Notes: generated from the letters alone by a model not told the origin. DNA of 64,000 bases from Rhododendron vialii (GCF_030253575.1 NC_080559.1:33537501-33601500), one strand, 5' to 3'. Positions 43,867 through 58,397 are shown, counted from the stretch's first letter. Numbers and translations are program-made.

Positions 43867-46800
43867 TCAATCTTCTTCCTCAGATGCCTCATTGAGCCAC
43901 TGCATGAAAAATCCATGCGCAATTTTTATAAGGTACGCGTATATGGTGAGCAGAGCTCGATTGAGAACTTTTCTTTTTGAACCTATCCTATCGGTTGAAG
44001 GAAAAGAAAACCATTCTCCCACAACATTTCAGATGGGAGTAATACGATATTGTAGTCTGTAGTGAAAATGATAAGTATTTTAGGGAATACAAAGATCGAA
44101 AGGCTTACCTTGATGAATATTTCCGACTGCTTGAGAAAAACTTTATCAGATTCATCTGCCCCTTCTTTTTCAGCGGCCCAGTTAAGAATAGCTTCTTCTT
44201 GTAAAATTTCTATATCATACAGATGGTGCAAAACCTGTGGAGTATTGATGATCCCATAAGTGCAGGAAAAGCAGAAATAGATTACTGGTCGTTTGCTTTA
44301 TAACCCAAAAAGAAAATGCATGATACGAAATATCATGTCATGTCGCTGGAATTCAAAAGAATGCATCTCACATACACGAAGAATTTACTCAAAATAATAT
44401 ATCCATCACAAAAGGTGTCCAACAACTCCAACTACTAATGCGGCAGACCTTTATTGTACCATAATGGCCTGTTTGTTTAGTAAATTCATCTTGAATGGCA
44501 TTATGAGATCTTCGTCATACAATCTCCATCAAAGCCTCCTTAACACTTGCTTGAGTTTTCTGGAGTCAGTCAGGTGCAACTCTCTCTGAAGTGCTGATAC
44601 ATGAATTGACTATCACTGGATACATGGCATTGGAAACCGGAGATGGTGGTCGATATCTCAGGTGACAATTCTTTGATGCCAAAGAATAGGAAAAGGAGAG
44701 GAACATGGCTGGCATGGGGCAGGAGCTTAATTACAACGTTTACTGACTTCATAATTCGCAACAAGGAAAAGATTTAGGTTTCCCACTCCATTCTATCACT
44801 GAATTCTATTCTTTCTGTAACAAACAAACCCAAACCGCAATAACCCTTGTTTCTCAATGCTTTATTTGGGTATGGTATAGCAAGAGACGATTCAGTTTCA
44901 TGTACAATGGAATGGGTAAACCTAAATCTTTGTGCGCGAACAGATAAACCTATATCGTGCTTTTGAAGAAGAAAACAGTGGTAATAAAATGCTGAAGTAC
45001 ATTTCCATGTAAATATATAGAAGGATGCATTAACATGTTACAATTTACAAGCTGATGCTTAAGAACACAAAAAAATTACACTGATGAGTGACGACAAACA
45101 TACCTTTGCAAATAATGAAGAGAATTCTTTAGCAGATTCCAAGCACATTTCTTCAAATTTCAATATCACTTCAATCTGCAATTGTCCAATACGTGAATCG
45201 CAATTGTCCAATAAGTGAATCGCTACATGAAGTCACAGAATGCAATCTAATATTTAGGACCATCTTTTTGCTTTTGAACAGCAACAAAGAGAACTAAAAA
45301 TTACTCCCACAGAAAGATACAATGGAAGATGAGAAGTCCACCAGAAAGCAAGAAAATGAAGAGGAAAACAAATATTACACAACTCCAATCTCAAGACAGG
45401 AAAAAAAAATTAGGGGCTCCCCTTCAAATAAGATGAGACTTGAGCTCAAAAAGAACTTCCAGAAGTAACAAACTCTGTCCAAAAAATTCTAAGTCTTCAA
45501 CTTATCCTAAGACGTTCTCCATCCAAATCACACACAAAATAGCACGAGTCATACAAATAGTGTATAAATTCGCATTAAGGAAATGACTACGAAAGTCAAA
45601 AAGAGCCAAGGCCATCAACATATACAAACCTCCTCATCTAGGCTGGGCAAGTAAGACTTTAGCACTCTTTTCCACGTGCCAATTACACTTGTAGCATTTG
45701 CAAACAATTCACCTATTGGCAAGCATCAAACAAAGGATCAGATAAATAATAGTATAATACACACATGTAGTGAGATCAAGACACAAAATAGCATCATAGT
45801 CATTATACAAACAAGCGCACATTTACTTTGAAAAAAAAACCACCCTTCCTTCTACCAAAATGACCATCTAAAGCAGCACCCCACATGTAACGCACTGGTT
45901 CTGAAAGCAAGACCAGTTTTGAAACACCTGCCAGTTTTACAAATAAATTTGGCGGCAAGGAAACAATAGTGGATATAGAGAATTTGCGGACGATAAGCAA
46001 TCAACAAATTAAGTGTTGGGCAAATCAGACCAAACTTTCTAATGTATCATTACGCTATCAGCACATAAACAACAAGAAGGAAGTGCTAAATAACAACAAA
46101 TAAGAAAGACAGAAAAGAGAGGTACTATGAAATCTCAAAAACAACAGCAAAAGATAAAAGTGTAAATCTATCATTCGCAGAAAAGGTAGAAGTTGGATGA
46201 AGGTGACGGTAAGTAAAAAATTAGAAGAAAGGAGGAAAATGAAAAGAGGAAATGTACTGCAAGGACGGTTCAAAGCAGAGTTTCAACTTCCAAGTCTCTT
46301 AACCAAATGAAAACACAACAGATACAGAATCAAGCTTTGTTGAACACCAAGAGGAAAAAATGAGTGGACTGGTAACATGACAGAGAATCTGGGCAGCGGA
46401 TCCCAGCCTCTCAAGAATCTCACAAGGCCACAATTGAAGTAGAACCACTACCCTCGCAGCAGAAAATGGTATAGAATCTCATGAAATAAGAAAATATTAC
46501 AAGGCAAGTAGTCCGTGGATATATAATGTAATATGATGGCAGTTAGGGAGTTGCACTATACTAACTATTGGCACGCCAAAATTGTGGACCCTCCCCATCT
46601 TCGTATGAAATTGAAGCCCATGGGTCAACTCTGTTGCTTAGCTACTTGAAAAGATAATGCTGATGAAAAGTGAAGTGCCCGTAGAAAGGAAGTGTCTAAG
46701 ACAGAGGTGAGCAAGAAACTATTGTTGGTAGGGGCTAACATTCCATACGGAAAGATCACATGATTTGTTCAAACAAAAGGAAGTAGAACGAAAAATGAAG

Positions 46801-49800
46801 ACCTCAAACTACTTGGATTGAGGAACCAATACTAGACAATATGCTGTCTGGTACATAAGCAGCAGAACAGGTTAACATAGTACAATTAAGAAAGTTAAGA
46901 ACATCTGGCTAAAGAAAAAGAATACACTTGCAGCTTAACTACTTGTAGCATGCAAAACATATCAAGGTGTTGAAACAAAACCCACTTGGAATTGACCTTA
47001 CATAAACTTCAAACAAAGTTTACACTTTACAGGCAAGCACCTTTATATAGGGGGAAATTATACAAGAAAACAAAAAGCTGCGCTACATTCTAAGCAAGAC
47101 ACTTCAGCCCCCCATCAAGGGAGTAAACCATTACTTATTAGCTTTAATATCATAAGTTAAAACTCTCTCTGTCCCAAATTACTTGCCCTTTTTGGAAAAC
47201 CATGCATTTTGCATGCGAAAAATATTGTATAAGCAGGAATTTTTTTCAAAAATTTACACCAAATTTAAATATCTCATTGAGAAGGAAAAAATGGTGTAAA
47301 TCTTTTTCAAAAAGAATTCTCATAAACATGTTATTTTTTGCATGCAAAATGCACGATCCAAAAGAGGCAAGCAATTTGGGACAAAGGGAGTATCATAAAC
47401 TGCACCATTTCTTGTTGAGTTACTAAACTGTTCAATAGATGGACAGAACATAAGAAAGCAGACGGCCTACATTCATGGATGCAATCATACAATCTTCAAG
47501 TCATGCTGTTCATAGGGCAAACTGTTTTCTATGATATAATGTTCATCAGATGACAATAATCTAGCTGATAAAATATATAGAACGTGAGACAAATGGAAAT
47601 GTATGAAATACTTACTAATTGAACTATGGGGAGTTTCTATTGCCAATTTCATCATAGAATAGAATAATGCCCCAGCACAATCCACTGAAGTCTTATTGTA
47701 TGACAACCTGATGCATAGGAACGACAACAAATGATATGGTACAATATCTCTGAACAACAATCCCTCAAAAAATACATACGAAGTATCACATCAGTAACTA
47801 AATAGAGACTAGTTAGGCAAAAAAACTGGGAAAGAGATTGAACCCATTAAACAGTTAGATCAAAGGCAAAGTTAATGACTTCAACTACCGAAGACGAGGT
47901 AGAAAAAATGTTTCTGATGGGTCCATCAAGAACATGAAAACAGATGTCGGCGACACTGAGAAGGAATGATTCAGTGCAAGTAGGAGTGCAAAGAGGAAGG
48001 AGAAAGAAGGACAAAGATATGATATCCGTGATTGGACAAATGACAGGCCTATAAGAAATATAGGAAGACAAAGGATTCTTGACACAGTGTCGTTGCATCA
48101 AAGGCCTTGTGAGCTTATTCGGGGCAGTGATAAGTGCTCCACAGGTAGCCCCACTTAGTTTCTGGGGATAGTCATCAGTCCTTACCACAGGTAGCCTCAC
48201 TTAATTTCTGAGGATAGTCCTCAGTCCTTACCAACCACCTGTTTGCAGTCAACATGTAGAAGAACGAAAGAGAGAACTCTATCCTAGCTCCTGGAGGAAG
48301 GGGAGCAAAGAACACTGCTGTGAGCTAACTAGCAAACTACAAAACCTCTCCTCAACAAAGGCCCTAGGAGGAGCTGAAAAGAGGAGTCAAGAAGGAACAG
48401 AATACCTGCAAGTATGTTACATGGACCCTTCTAAATGCATAAGTACCCAGATTGAATGCTCGACACTTTCATATGTTCGGACAGGTGCAGTTGGACATCT
48501 ACCCAACAAGCATATTTAGTTATTTCAGTTTACCAGGTATCTGATATAAGTATCTACAAAACCCCGTTTAGGTACAATATGTCCTAGAGTACCTTCAAAA
48601 CAGCATTTTAGAGCAAAAAATATAACAAAAAATATAAAGATTGTGTGTCCGCGTGTCATTATATATGGGAATTAGACACTAAAGGCAAAAAACCTGCACC
48701 CAATACATGTACCCGAGTCCATGAAACATAGCTTGCAAAAAAGCTTCAACTTGGGAATCTCTGTGACGAAAATTGTCCGGCCACATACAGCACTCACAAT
48801 TCATTGCAATATGGGTCCTTTGTGAAAGCCTATGGCACTCAGTGCATTGCACCAGACATAATGTCAAAGAGAAGAGTGTCCTTTAACCGAAAAGTCGTCA
48901 CACAGATAGGTTCCTCACCGGCTGCACAAACATTTTTAAGAAGAAAGGCTTCCCTAACTCTCTCCCTCTCTTTCTCTCTCTCCCTCCCTGCCTCCTCCTC
49001 TGGAGTGTCTTTTGATGGTTGTTAACTTCATATCGTCTATTATATTCCTAAGAATCCTAACTCCCGAGGCATAGATCACGTTGTTGCCAGTCTAGAACAA
49101 AACCTTATCAAAAGGGAAGGTCACTCAGCCAATCATTCAGTCGCTGCACAACATGGCCTGACTGAGACATTACAAGGCAACCATCTAAGGAGTGAAAAAT
49201 GACCCATCCTACTGTTTGACTATCCAATGCAAAAGAAGTGATGTCAACAGTGCCTGACCCAAATAATCAAGGGTAACATGGATCTATGTGTGAGGTATCT
49301 CCACTTGCAGCTTGTGGATTTTAAGAGAGAATGAAGAAAGTGAACCTAAAACAAAATAGGTTAGTATTTCGGCTTGCATGACAATTTTAATCTATAAATC
49401 GTGGATACCACAAAATATGTGTCTTCCAAGCGATCTACCCATATGTAGTTATACTGAATGCCAAACTTGGGTTGAAGTATAAACAAGATTGAATGGACAG
49501 TACCAGGCAGTCGTAAGACACAAGTGTGTCTCAGAGTCCCTAAGCAGCTAAGTTATATATAACCCACTTAGTCCAACACAAAATATGAACAACCTACCGC
49601 AGTGAGTTCACTTCTAAAATAACATGGTCCTCTTTAACATCTTCATGAACAGCCCTCAGAAAAGTTGCTTCAACCTACAAAGAAAAACAAAGATAAATGA
49701 AAGCTGAATACCAACAAGAGGAGTGTCAATCAACAACATCATAATGCCGTGTAAGAAAAAAAAAATCATAATGCAACAATACCTCCTTTTCAAAGAAGAT

Positions 49801-52450
49801 ATAGTCATCCCTGTCCTCAATATTATCTTCAGAATTAAAACTATTAGAGTCAGGCTGCAGCTCGCCTGAAGGCGGCAAAGTATTACCATCTTGGGCAGAC
49901 ATCTCCATTTCATCATTAGCAACTTCGATAATCTCAGCAAGTTTATCAGCAGGAATGGGCGCAACTGAATGCCTTAATTCTTCTTCAAAGTCTCCTTCAC
50001 CAACTGACCAGAGGTAACCAACTCCACCAGCACCAACCTGATTAATTAATGGTTAAAATAAACAAATTTAAAGGTTCAAATTATCAACATAATTAATTGT
50101 AGAGGGACAAAATTGAGACTTTGATGAAACTAGCAGAACGATTTTTTTTTTTAATATACCCTATAAATAATAACACATCGGGTCAAGAGTCATAAGGCAA
50201 GATCTACCTGGATTTTCCCACTACTATCAAAGAGGAAAGATTGGACTTGAAAATATGCCCAATACAATCACAATTCAGAAAGCTCGTCTAAAGGGCAAGT
50301 TTCTAAGCAGAAAAATTGCAATGGACGAACTATATCAAGCCTTGCTTAAGCACATACATGCTAGACATCTTCGGTTGATCTAATGAATCCAGTCATTTTC
50401 TATTGGCACCAATCATATTGCCACTGCGAGCATAATACTCAATACATACAAATCAATTTTTAAATGCATAAGCCAGAGGATAAGAGGTTTGGAATCGAAG
50501 AACACCAAGGAAATCTAACCTCAGATATTGCCAACCGTTGCACCTCAGATAAATCAGATGTTAGTTTTGCTGATGTACTGTTAGTTGCTGCATATAACAC
50601 AGCTTACAGTCAGAGTATATGACAACTGCAAAGCCTTACATCTCGTACAAATAAATAACCTGAGGACATGCATTGACATATACACATGAAGTTTTTATCA
50701 ATACCACAGCCTCGTAGCCGTATAAGTTCTCGGCCTCTCGCTTTCCATTGCCCATATAGTTTTTTGTTAAAAGTAATAGAACTCCAATGCATACAAAGGA
50801 TCTCTCATTTTCGCCCCATAAAAATAATACCAGTGCCACCTCATATTATGAAGATTCCCTGATGCTTTTATTTTTCAGTACAGACTGACTAAGAATATTT
50901 AGGTTCTTGTGATTATCTCCAGAAACTTCTGCAAGCATATACACTACTCAATGACGAATATTTAAGTGGGATGTGCTATCGATTATGGTTAAATATTGTC
51001 AAGGTTATGATTCATAAGCGCCCCGGCACCTCTATGTTAAATTCCAGGATCCACCATTGTTTGAGGTTTAGGATTATTATTGCCTCTCGGTATTTCTTCC
51101 TTATCCTTTATTTACTGTACTCTCACTTATCATGGATCATCAAGTGTCATGACCCACTGTAAAGGCCAATACGGCAATTTAGTTTCTTAAAGAGCTCATG
51201 TTGGCCAAGACAGATTATCTCATTACAACTTTATTTTATATCATGCTCCTGTCTTTAAAGAGAATGAGAAGTTAGATTTACACAAGAATCAATAAAAAGG
51301 ATCCGAGTAGTCTTTTTTCGTAAGTATCCAGAACCGATAGAATAGAAGTTACATGGAAATTCTGCAATCCCACTGCTGTCATCAGCATATTCCAGCTCCT
51401 CGTCACTATCTTGCTTAGTTGGCTGTTGAAGTAATGATACCTTAGAGTATGAAGGCACAACAAATTGTTGTCCAATTCGCACCTGAAGAGCAAACGATCA
51501 TGAGACACCTAATTAGCCTCAGTTGAACGGGAGAGTGTTTTTTAACTGACCATCTTTGATAAACCACAACAGCGAAAGTACTAAAAACAGTAGAAAGACA
51601 TGAATTTCAGCTTTAATTTCAATATCCCAAGGCAAATACAAGATTGAGCAGGCACACAAGAAGTATCTGAGGAGAAGAATACACGACCAAGTTTACACTA
51701 AATAGGTTATGCAAGTTATGTAACTTGACAGAGGAAAAGTCCTAGTTCCTATCACTACGATACCTTGAGAGACCCAAAAGAGAAAACCAATACTCCATTA
51801 GCTATTGAGAAAGGGAATAAAGGTGCATCATAACATACCTTGAAAGACACAACTGCACCAGGTTCCAAAACTGCTCCAGACTTTATTATCACACCATCAC
51901 ATACTATTGCATGTCTTAATGTACAGCCATCTTCAATGGTGACATTGTGCCAAATATAAGAACCCTCTACCGAAACATTTGATCCAATCTTACACCCATC
52001 TCCAACAACGGAATTTGAAATTCTTGTGTTGTCCCCTATTGTAGTGCCATTTCCAATTACCGTAAATGGACTAATTTGGGCAGAACGTGATTGGATTATC
52101 CCTGAGGGAAAATTCAAAATGTAAGAATTCCTGTAATAAAGATTTTCCAGAACTCGCAGGGTTGGTCTCTCTATAAAGACTGGATGTTGTCCCACAACGG
52201 TGTATAGTGAACATTGTTGCTTAGATGCTACTTTGCTATAGTAAGCTATCAAACACTGAATCAGGGGATGAACTATTCACAACGTAACATCAGTATACTA
52301 ACAAGCTCCAAATAATAGAGAAGACCTGCTGTTATCCAAAATCCACGACAGTGTGTTGTAAAACTCTATTCCGGTTCATAGAACACTTCGTGAGAACACA
52401 AGTTAATCAGAATCAGATAAAAGGGCCTATCAGTGCAATATTCCTCTTAT

Positions 52451-52519
<69 letters not shown>

Positions 52520-54926
52520 TGTTACACAAAAATCCCGCAATATTGTTTTCCAAGACATGGCACGCACAAACGGAATAGCAGCAAAATAAGAACATCTCCA
52601 TGGATGAAGTTAAGGTTGAAAGTAAATTGCTTTTTGCGATCCTTACCTGATGCTCGGTACATGCCAAGTCTTTCAAGTTTAGTTGTGCTATTCCCAGTAA
52701 ATTGGACATCTGGCACGAACGGGTACGTCCATCTTTGGATAATATCCTTGCTAATAGCGTCATAGCTTCGAAAGTTATCAATTCTAGCGGCATAACTTGA
52801 GTAAATTTCATGGGTGAAAATTTTATAACCCATTATCTGAAAGCAAAAGAATGATAGTTCATGGAGGAAACATAAGAGTATCCATAACAAATCTTACTTT
52901 AGTGCAATCATTAATGAAGGATCCAGTGTAATATTACTGAAAAGACTAAGGAAAACAATTGCACGTGGCAACAAGTTATATACGACCTTACACCCAAAGC
53001 AAGACAATGAATTTGAAAGACCCAAATGGATGAAGGGAGAAGGAGAAGGAGAAGGAGAAGAAGAAAGAAGGAAGAGAAGGGGTGGTGGGTGGGCATAGTT
53101 AATGCATCTACACAATCACTGAGTTACAAATAAAAATCTTTAATGTGCAAAAATGCGAAAAACCAATGCAATTAGGTATTAAAGAAGAATTAAGGCCCCG
53201 TTTGATAAACGGATTGGAGGTTGGGATTGGATTGGTAAGGTGATGGTAGTAGTAATACTTTGTTTGGTTTCCAAAATTGGTCCGGATTGGTAGTCCCATG
53301 GGATGAACAATCCGGCCAATAGGGGGTATTAGCAATACCCCTTGGGATTTGGTATTCGTAGTCCAATTCCAATCCCTTCTCATTACCAATCCCTACTCAT
53401 TACCAATTTCTTCTATCAATCCAATTTCATCATCTAATCCCATCTCAAACAAACATGATATTAATAATCCCATCATCTAATCCCATCCTAAACAAGCATA
53501 CTCAATATCAATCCCTTCTCATTACCAATTCCAATCCTAATCCCATCTCCTAACGAATCCCATCCATCTATCACTGTTATCAAACGGGGCCTAAAGATTT
53601 ATCATCCAGCTTTGCACACATTCTTTCTTCAACAAAATAGTCCTATAGTTCCTCATCAGAGAATTTTAATCTCCCAAAACAAAAGAACCATATTGATACA
53701 ATGAAATGATGACTTTGACATTGAACTTGTTGAAGAGTTATAATGGGGAGAAAAGCTTTGGAGTCAACGTTTCGACAAGAGCTATCACCACCAGTCCTAA
53801 GACTACACACATTTAGCTTGTCAACAAACGTGCCATTCACCCCATCAAACTGGGATATCATTGGTGCATGAAACATACAAATGTTTTCAGCCAAGGGACT
53901 TCTAAACACCACCACAATTTTGAATTAGCTCTGGCGATTGGTCTCAGCCCTACCACAACCCCCACCCCACCAAAACAGGGCAGCATTAGCACTACTCAAA
54001 CACCATTCTTTTCTTTTATGTTCTTTATTTTTTTCTGATAGGAATGTAATATCATTTAAGGCGCCCCTTTTGTTGTTCACAAAAACAAAACCAAATTTTT
54101 CAAAGGTCCTTAGTATCTATAGGGATGTAAAAATTGCCAAAACACCAACAAAAGAGTTGAAAACAAATGGACAATCATTTCTAAGCCAAGAGGAAAGAGA
54201 GCAAAGTGCCACTCCTTTCAAATTAGGAATGGAGCACGCAATCCCTTCAGAAGATATTTAAAAAATCTGTTATTTAATTAGTAAATATCACATGCAATTT
54301 CATTATTCATGAATGCACCGCAATATAAGGTTTTTCCGTCTCGTAGTAGCACCCATACACAAGTTTATGGTAAATAGGGGGAGACTCCAAGCACAAAATA
54401 TTAGCAGGGGCCTGAAAAAAGCTACCTATAACAAAAGGCTAATGAGAAATGAACAACAGCAACGAGAACTTTGTACAACGAAAATAGATTCAAAAGTTGA
54501 GTAATGAGTAATGACTGATAATTCATTCACAGAACCATAAATCAGAAGAGAGACTTTTCTTAGTAGAACATACACACATTCGGAAAAAGTTCTTGAAGCT
54601 ACAGTACGGATGTTGATCTAAGGTAATCCACAATGCATTCTCCAATGGCTAATTAAAAGCTTAACAACATAATATTTTGCCATAACTTGCAGTGAGAGGA
54701 GCACAGCATTTAACAATTGGAAAATAAAGTCCAACAAAGAAAAAAAAAGCCACTACAGCCAAAACACCAAAGTATGACGCATGTCCACGAAATCACAGGT
54801 AGATAAAAATTTACCAAGACCCTATATGGTAATGCACACACCCACATTCTTATATGCCTTCACACAGAAACAGTATTCAAATGGCAGACATTAACACGAC
54901 ATAGTTTTTTAAGTTCATTCGTATCC

Positions 54927-54981
<55 letters not shown>

Positions 54982-57900
54982 TTTCAGTGGTATCTAAATT
55001 TGTAAGACATAAAAGGTTCAAGACATACGTCATCAACAAGCAATCCCTTGACAAAATGTCGGCGCAGATGTTGATAGTCAAAATTGTCAGTAAAAAGACT
55101 CAACACCTCTGGAGAGCAGATGTCAATATAGCAATCCTGCAAAGAGCACATTCGATTATTAGGGAAGAAGTATCTCAATGCAATAGTGTACACTGTACAG
55201 GAAGAAATAGAATGACAGCCTGTTGGTAAATAACTACCGACTACGTAGCTAGTACAGTGGTAGAGCCAAAAATTCATATCTGGGAGTCATTCAAGGATCA
55301 GCTCAATTCATACCTGGTCAATAGGCCAGGTCCACTAATTAACCACCTTGTCATAAGATCAGCTCAATTCCATCAACACTTAATGCTACCTCTTCATGAA
55401 TTATACAACATTTCACTAGGCCAGGTCCACTAATTGAACTAGAAAGTGCAAATTCTAAGATGCTGAAAGTTGCCAACATTTATGAAAAAAGCCATCATGT
55501 GAACTGCATGATATCTCTCCTTTACTAGAAGTACGTGTAACTTATCAACCAATAATGAGGGGAAGTCAGCGTATGAAAAAATAAAGCACACAATCAACAA
55601 CATAAAACTATGTATTAAACTATTAATAACCAAAAGACACAAAACTTGAGGGAATTATTGAATCGAAAGACCTGCTTGTCGTTGTGAACAGAAACAGAGG
55701 ATTTATCAGCAAGTAACATCTTGTCAAGAGATATTGTCCCTTTTAAATGGTCAGCCTTATCCTCATAATATAAAAGCTGTTTTGTTTCAGGATCAATGGC
55801 CATAAACAACTCATCAGTACCAAGCCGAGATTGGCGAGTAAGCGGTGAAGGCTTTGACTTCCTGATAACCATGGTCATTACAGCATTACTATCTTTTTTC
55901 TTTCTCTCCTTGTGTTCTTCAAGTGCATGCGTCAGAGACATGTTACTCAATGTATCTCCACTTATAAGAACGAAATCTCCATGTATCTTCAGAAGCAAAC
56001 GAAGAAAAATGAGATTCTGATATTATAAATCAAGGTAGGAATGATGATGAAGAATCTAAACAGATCAAGAACATAGCCAATAGCAGCATCCATCCACAAA
56101 ATCCAGTATACATAAGCTAAGCTTGCATGTTCAAAACTATTTTTTACCTATAAGCAACAGGAATTTTAACAGGACAAAGTTCAGAATATTTTAGGACACC
56201 TAGGTGCTCTAATAATCATAAGAGTAAAACTAAATTGGTTGGCTGTTTTTTTCTTTTTTACACTACATTCCAAAGAAAATGTCAATCAATTGGAGCAATA
56301 TTCTCCTTTATCAAAGAGATTGTTCTCTTATCATGGACAAGGGCTGTATTATTGATAATAAAAGGTACCAAATGGGCGAAACATTACAGACAAGATGTAG
56401 ACAAACCAAATACTGACTACTCTGGTACACAAGTTCCAAAAGAATTCTCACCTCCCGCAAAAAATAATTTCCCCCAAACATGTCAAATCAAGCAAAGGCT
56501 GTTCACCAACAATGACATCCTAAATGAAGAAATACCATACCTGAACCACTTCCTCCAGATTAGCCTAAAGCCCATCATCTCCACCACATAATCATGAAAT
56601 ACAGTGATCGTAAGCCTTTCTAATGTACAATTTGCAAGTAACTCTGGGCACACTACTCGTTTGTCTAGAGTACACACTCTCATTCACCACCAGTCAAGCA
56701 TCTAATATTTGCGCTATCCCAAGGTCCTACTAGTTGAACAAAGCTCTCACACATGAAACAGGAAACTAAATCACGGTATCCTTAGCTACTTGAATTGACA
56801 ATTGGATTTTGAAAAAACAAGTGGGGTGCTTCTCCTTCCAAATATATAACACCAGCCAGTCCATCTTTCAAAGAAAGATCCTAGTACTTTTAACAATCCC
56901 CCAAAAACTAATTTACAACTACATAAAAAGCCTAAGCCGCCAAAGCAGACGCCAAGAGACTACTTTAAATATTTAAAAGGGAGAAGAATATGCGAAAAAA
57001 TACAAGAAGGGATCTTAACATACCACATGCTGCTCATAAATCAAACGCAGTGCGTCTCCAGCACTAACAGAGTTGTGAGATTCTATTGTCTTGATAGAAA
57101 AGTTTGGCTGATTGAACCACTTGGAATTAGTTAAGTAATCAATCACTTGCCCAGAATGAGCACAACAAAAGACAAAAACTTCTTCAACCCCAGCTGATTC
57201 AAGCCATGCTAAGGTGTAATCAATCATAGGGATGTTGGCCAACGGTAATAGTACCTTCAACAGAAAAATGGTATGTCATCACAGAATTGCCATTATAATT
57301 ACCATAAGAATGAAATTAAACAATTCCATAAGAATGCACATAATAACACTTGACAATCTGATCAGCGTGATGTGTGTCCGTAGTTGCTAATTTCCAGAAT
57401 GTGCCTAATAACACATCGAATCGATCCGATCGTTGTTGTGGGTGTTGTTGCTAATGTACCTTGATCACCAAATAACATGTCAGCGAAAACGCTTATAAGA
57501 AGAATCCATTCAGGTACTATTATTTCTCATTATAGATACAAGATGATCTCACGCCCCAATTGACTATAGCTGAATATCACCCCCCAAGGATGCGGTATAG
57601 CCATAGGAATGTCAGTTAGGAAAACCAGCCAAATTGGCCCCTTATCATTACTTGTACGAGCTATTAGATAGCTTGATATAACATTGTTGGGCCCACTTCC
57701 TAATGGCTTAAGCTTTTGGGACAACTAGCAACTTAACATGGTATTAGAGCTCTGGTTGAGCGATATCTTGGGTTCAAGTCCCTCTGTTTGCATTTGGTCC
57801 TCGTTTGCATTCTTTTTCTCCCCTTCGTATTCTGTTTTGCTCTATCTATAAAAATTTGCATCTCCACGTGTGAGACAGGGTTGCGCGTGAGGGAGGGTAT

Positions 57901-58397
57901 TAGATAGCTTGATATACACTGTTGGCCCATTTCCTAACAGCTTTGGGACAACTGGCGACTTAACAAGAGCATTCAAATAGATACCGAAAACGATTGCCGC
58001 TATCTAACTTCAATAAGTTTCACAATCCAAGTGATGATACTTGTTTGAACATTCTGTGAACAACCAACTTGTACTAGTCTCAAATAAATTAAAACGAAGA
58101 AAATTCGCCATCAGAGCTCCACTGCGCCATCCAAAGATAAAATCATGACAGTAATTACCTCTTTGTTCAAAAATTGACTGCAAAAACATGATACATACGC
58201 ATAGAGAATACACTATTAGCAATTACATGTAACCGTAGAGAGAGACATAGAGAGAGGAATACTTTGGGACGCTCGAGTGTGATGGGGCGGAACCTCTGAG
58301 CGAAGCTATCAGCCAATAGGATGGCTTGCAAAGGTACACGAGCCAATTCCTCTACTGTATCTTCCGAAACCCTAGTCGTTCCCTTCTTCACTCCCAT
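43867..58397 (-). CDS. Translation initiation factor eIF2B subunit epsilon
   Basis: Fifteen exons in coding order: 58397-58263, 57254-57024, 55986-55672, 55136-55029, 52836-52647, 52101-51839, 51482-51353, 50587-50520, 50037-49783, 49674-49598, 47707-47616, 45712-45630, 45175-45104, 44234-44109, 43899-43867; 725 residues. This is the catalytic subunit of the eIF2B guanine-nucleotide exchange factor that recharges eIF2 with GTP in the cytosol. Seen: a nucleotidyltransferase-like domain ([36 protein letters not shown]); left-handed beta-helix hexapeptides (about 327-414, with [22 protein letters not shown] and [12 protein letters not shown]); an acidic, poorly conserved linker ([14 protein letters not shown]); and a C-terminal W2/HEAT region ending with an aromatic-acidic box, [10 protein letters not shown]. 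The start is the first true ATG in frame. All junctions are GT-AG and the total CDS (2178 bp) is in frame. The 68-bp exon 8 in the linker was placed by phase and splice sites alone. Confidence 0.94.
47163..47390. mobile_element. Stowaway-like MITE in eIF2B epsilon intron 10
   Basis: The left end CTCTCTCTGTCCCAAATTACTTGCCC is matched by the inverse GGCAAGCAATTTGGGACAAAGGGAG on the right. Inner GCATTTTGCATGC motifs also pair. TA follows the right end. Confidence 0.75.
52452..52514. repeat. (GT)n(GA)n compound microsatellite
   Basis: A run of GT of about 24 bases is joined to about 40 bases of GA. It lies in the intron between eIF2B epsilon exons 5 and 6. Confidence 0.95.
53194..53591. mobile_element. 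Tourist-like (PIF/Harbinger) MITE in eIF2B epsilon intron 4
   Basis: The ends GGCCCCGTTTGATAA and TTATCAAACGGGGCC are perfect 15-bp inverted repeats. TAA is duplicated at 53191-53193 and 53592-53594. The 398-bp interior is built from repeated CCAATCC/GGATTGG-like motifs. Confidence 0.88.
54929..54979. repeat. (GA)n microsatellite
   Basis: About 50 bases of uninterrupted GA in the intron between eIF2B epsilon exons 4 and 5, about 50 bases beyond the exon 4 donor. Confidence 0.95.
57662..57965 (+). mobile_element. Miniature LTR element (TRIM) in eIF2B epsilon intron 1
   Basis: Two direct repeats, 57662-57738 (77 bp) and 57898-57965 (68 bp), both begin TATTAGATAGCTTGATATA and end CGACTTAACA or CAACTTAACA. 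Directly after the first repeat is TGGTATTAGAGC, close to the TGGTATCAGAGC primer-binding site (initiator Met-tRNA) of plant LTR elements. Directly before the second is a purine tract, GAGGGAGGG. The interior of about 160 bp has no coding capacity, so the whole matches a terminal-repeat retrotransposon in miniature. GAGC flanks both sides, possibly a target duplication. Confidence 0.82.

Noticed and set aside
52102-52252. In-frame extension upstream of eIF2B epsilon exon 6 (about 50 codons)
   Set aside because: It has no stop codons but does not match the family, and its acceptor would put the frame into a stop. The acceptor at 52102-52103 gives the conserved sequence, so this is intron read-through.
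57720-57790. tRNA-like wording (GGTTCAAGTCCC) near 57772
   Set aside because: There is no cloverleaf with acceptor pairing. The sequence follows the primer-binding site of the miniature LTR element.
58200-58265. Apparent frame problem at the eIF2B epsilon exon 1 donor
   Set aside because: On first reading the junction seemed to miss a base. With the correct frame the exon ends CCC AAA and the GT follows directly; exon 2 begins GTA CTA in phase 0, so the junction is normal.
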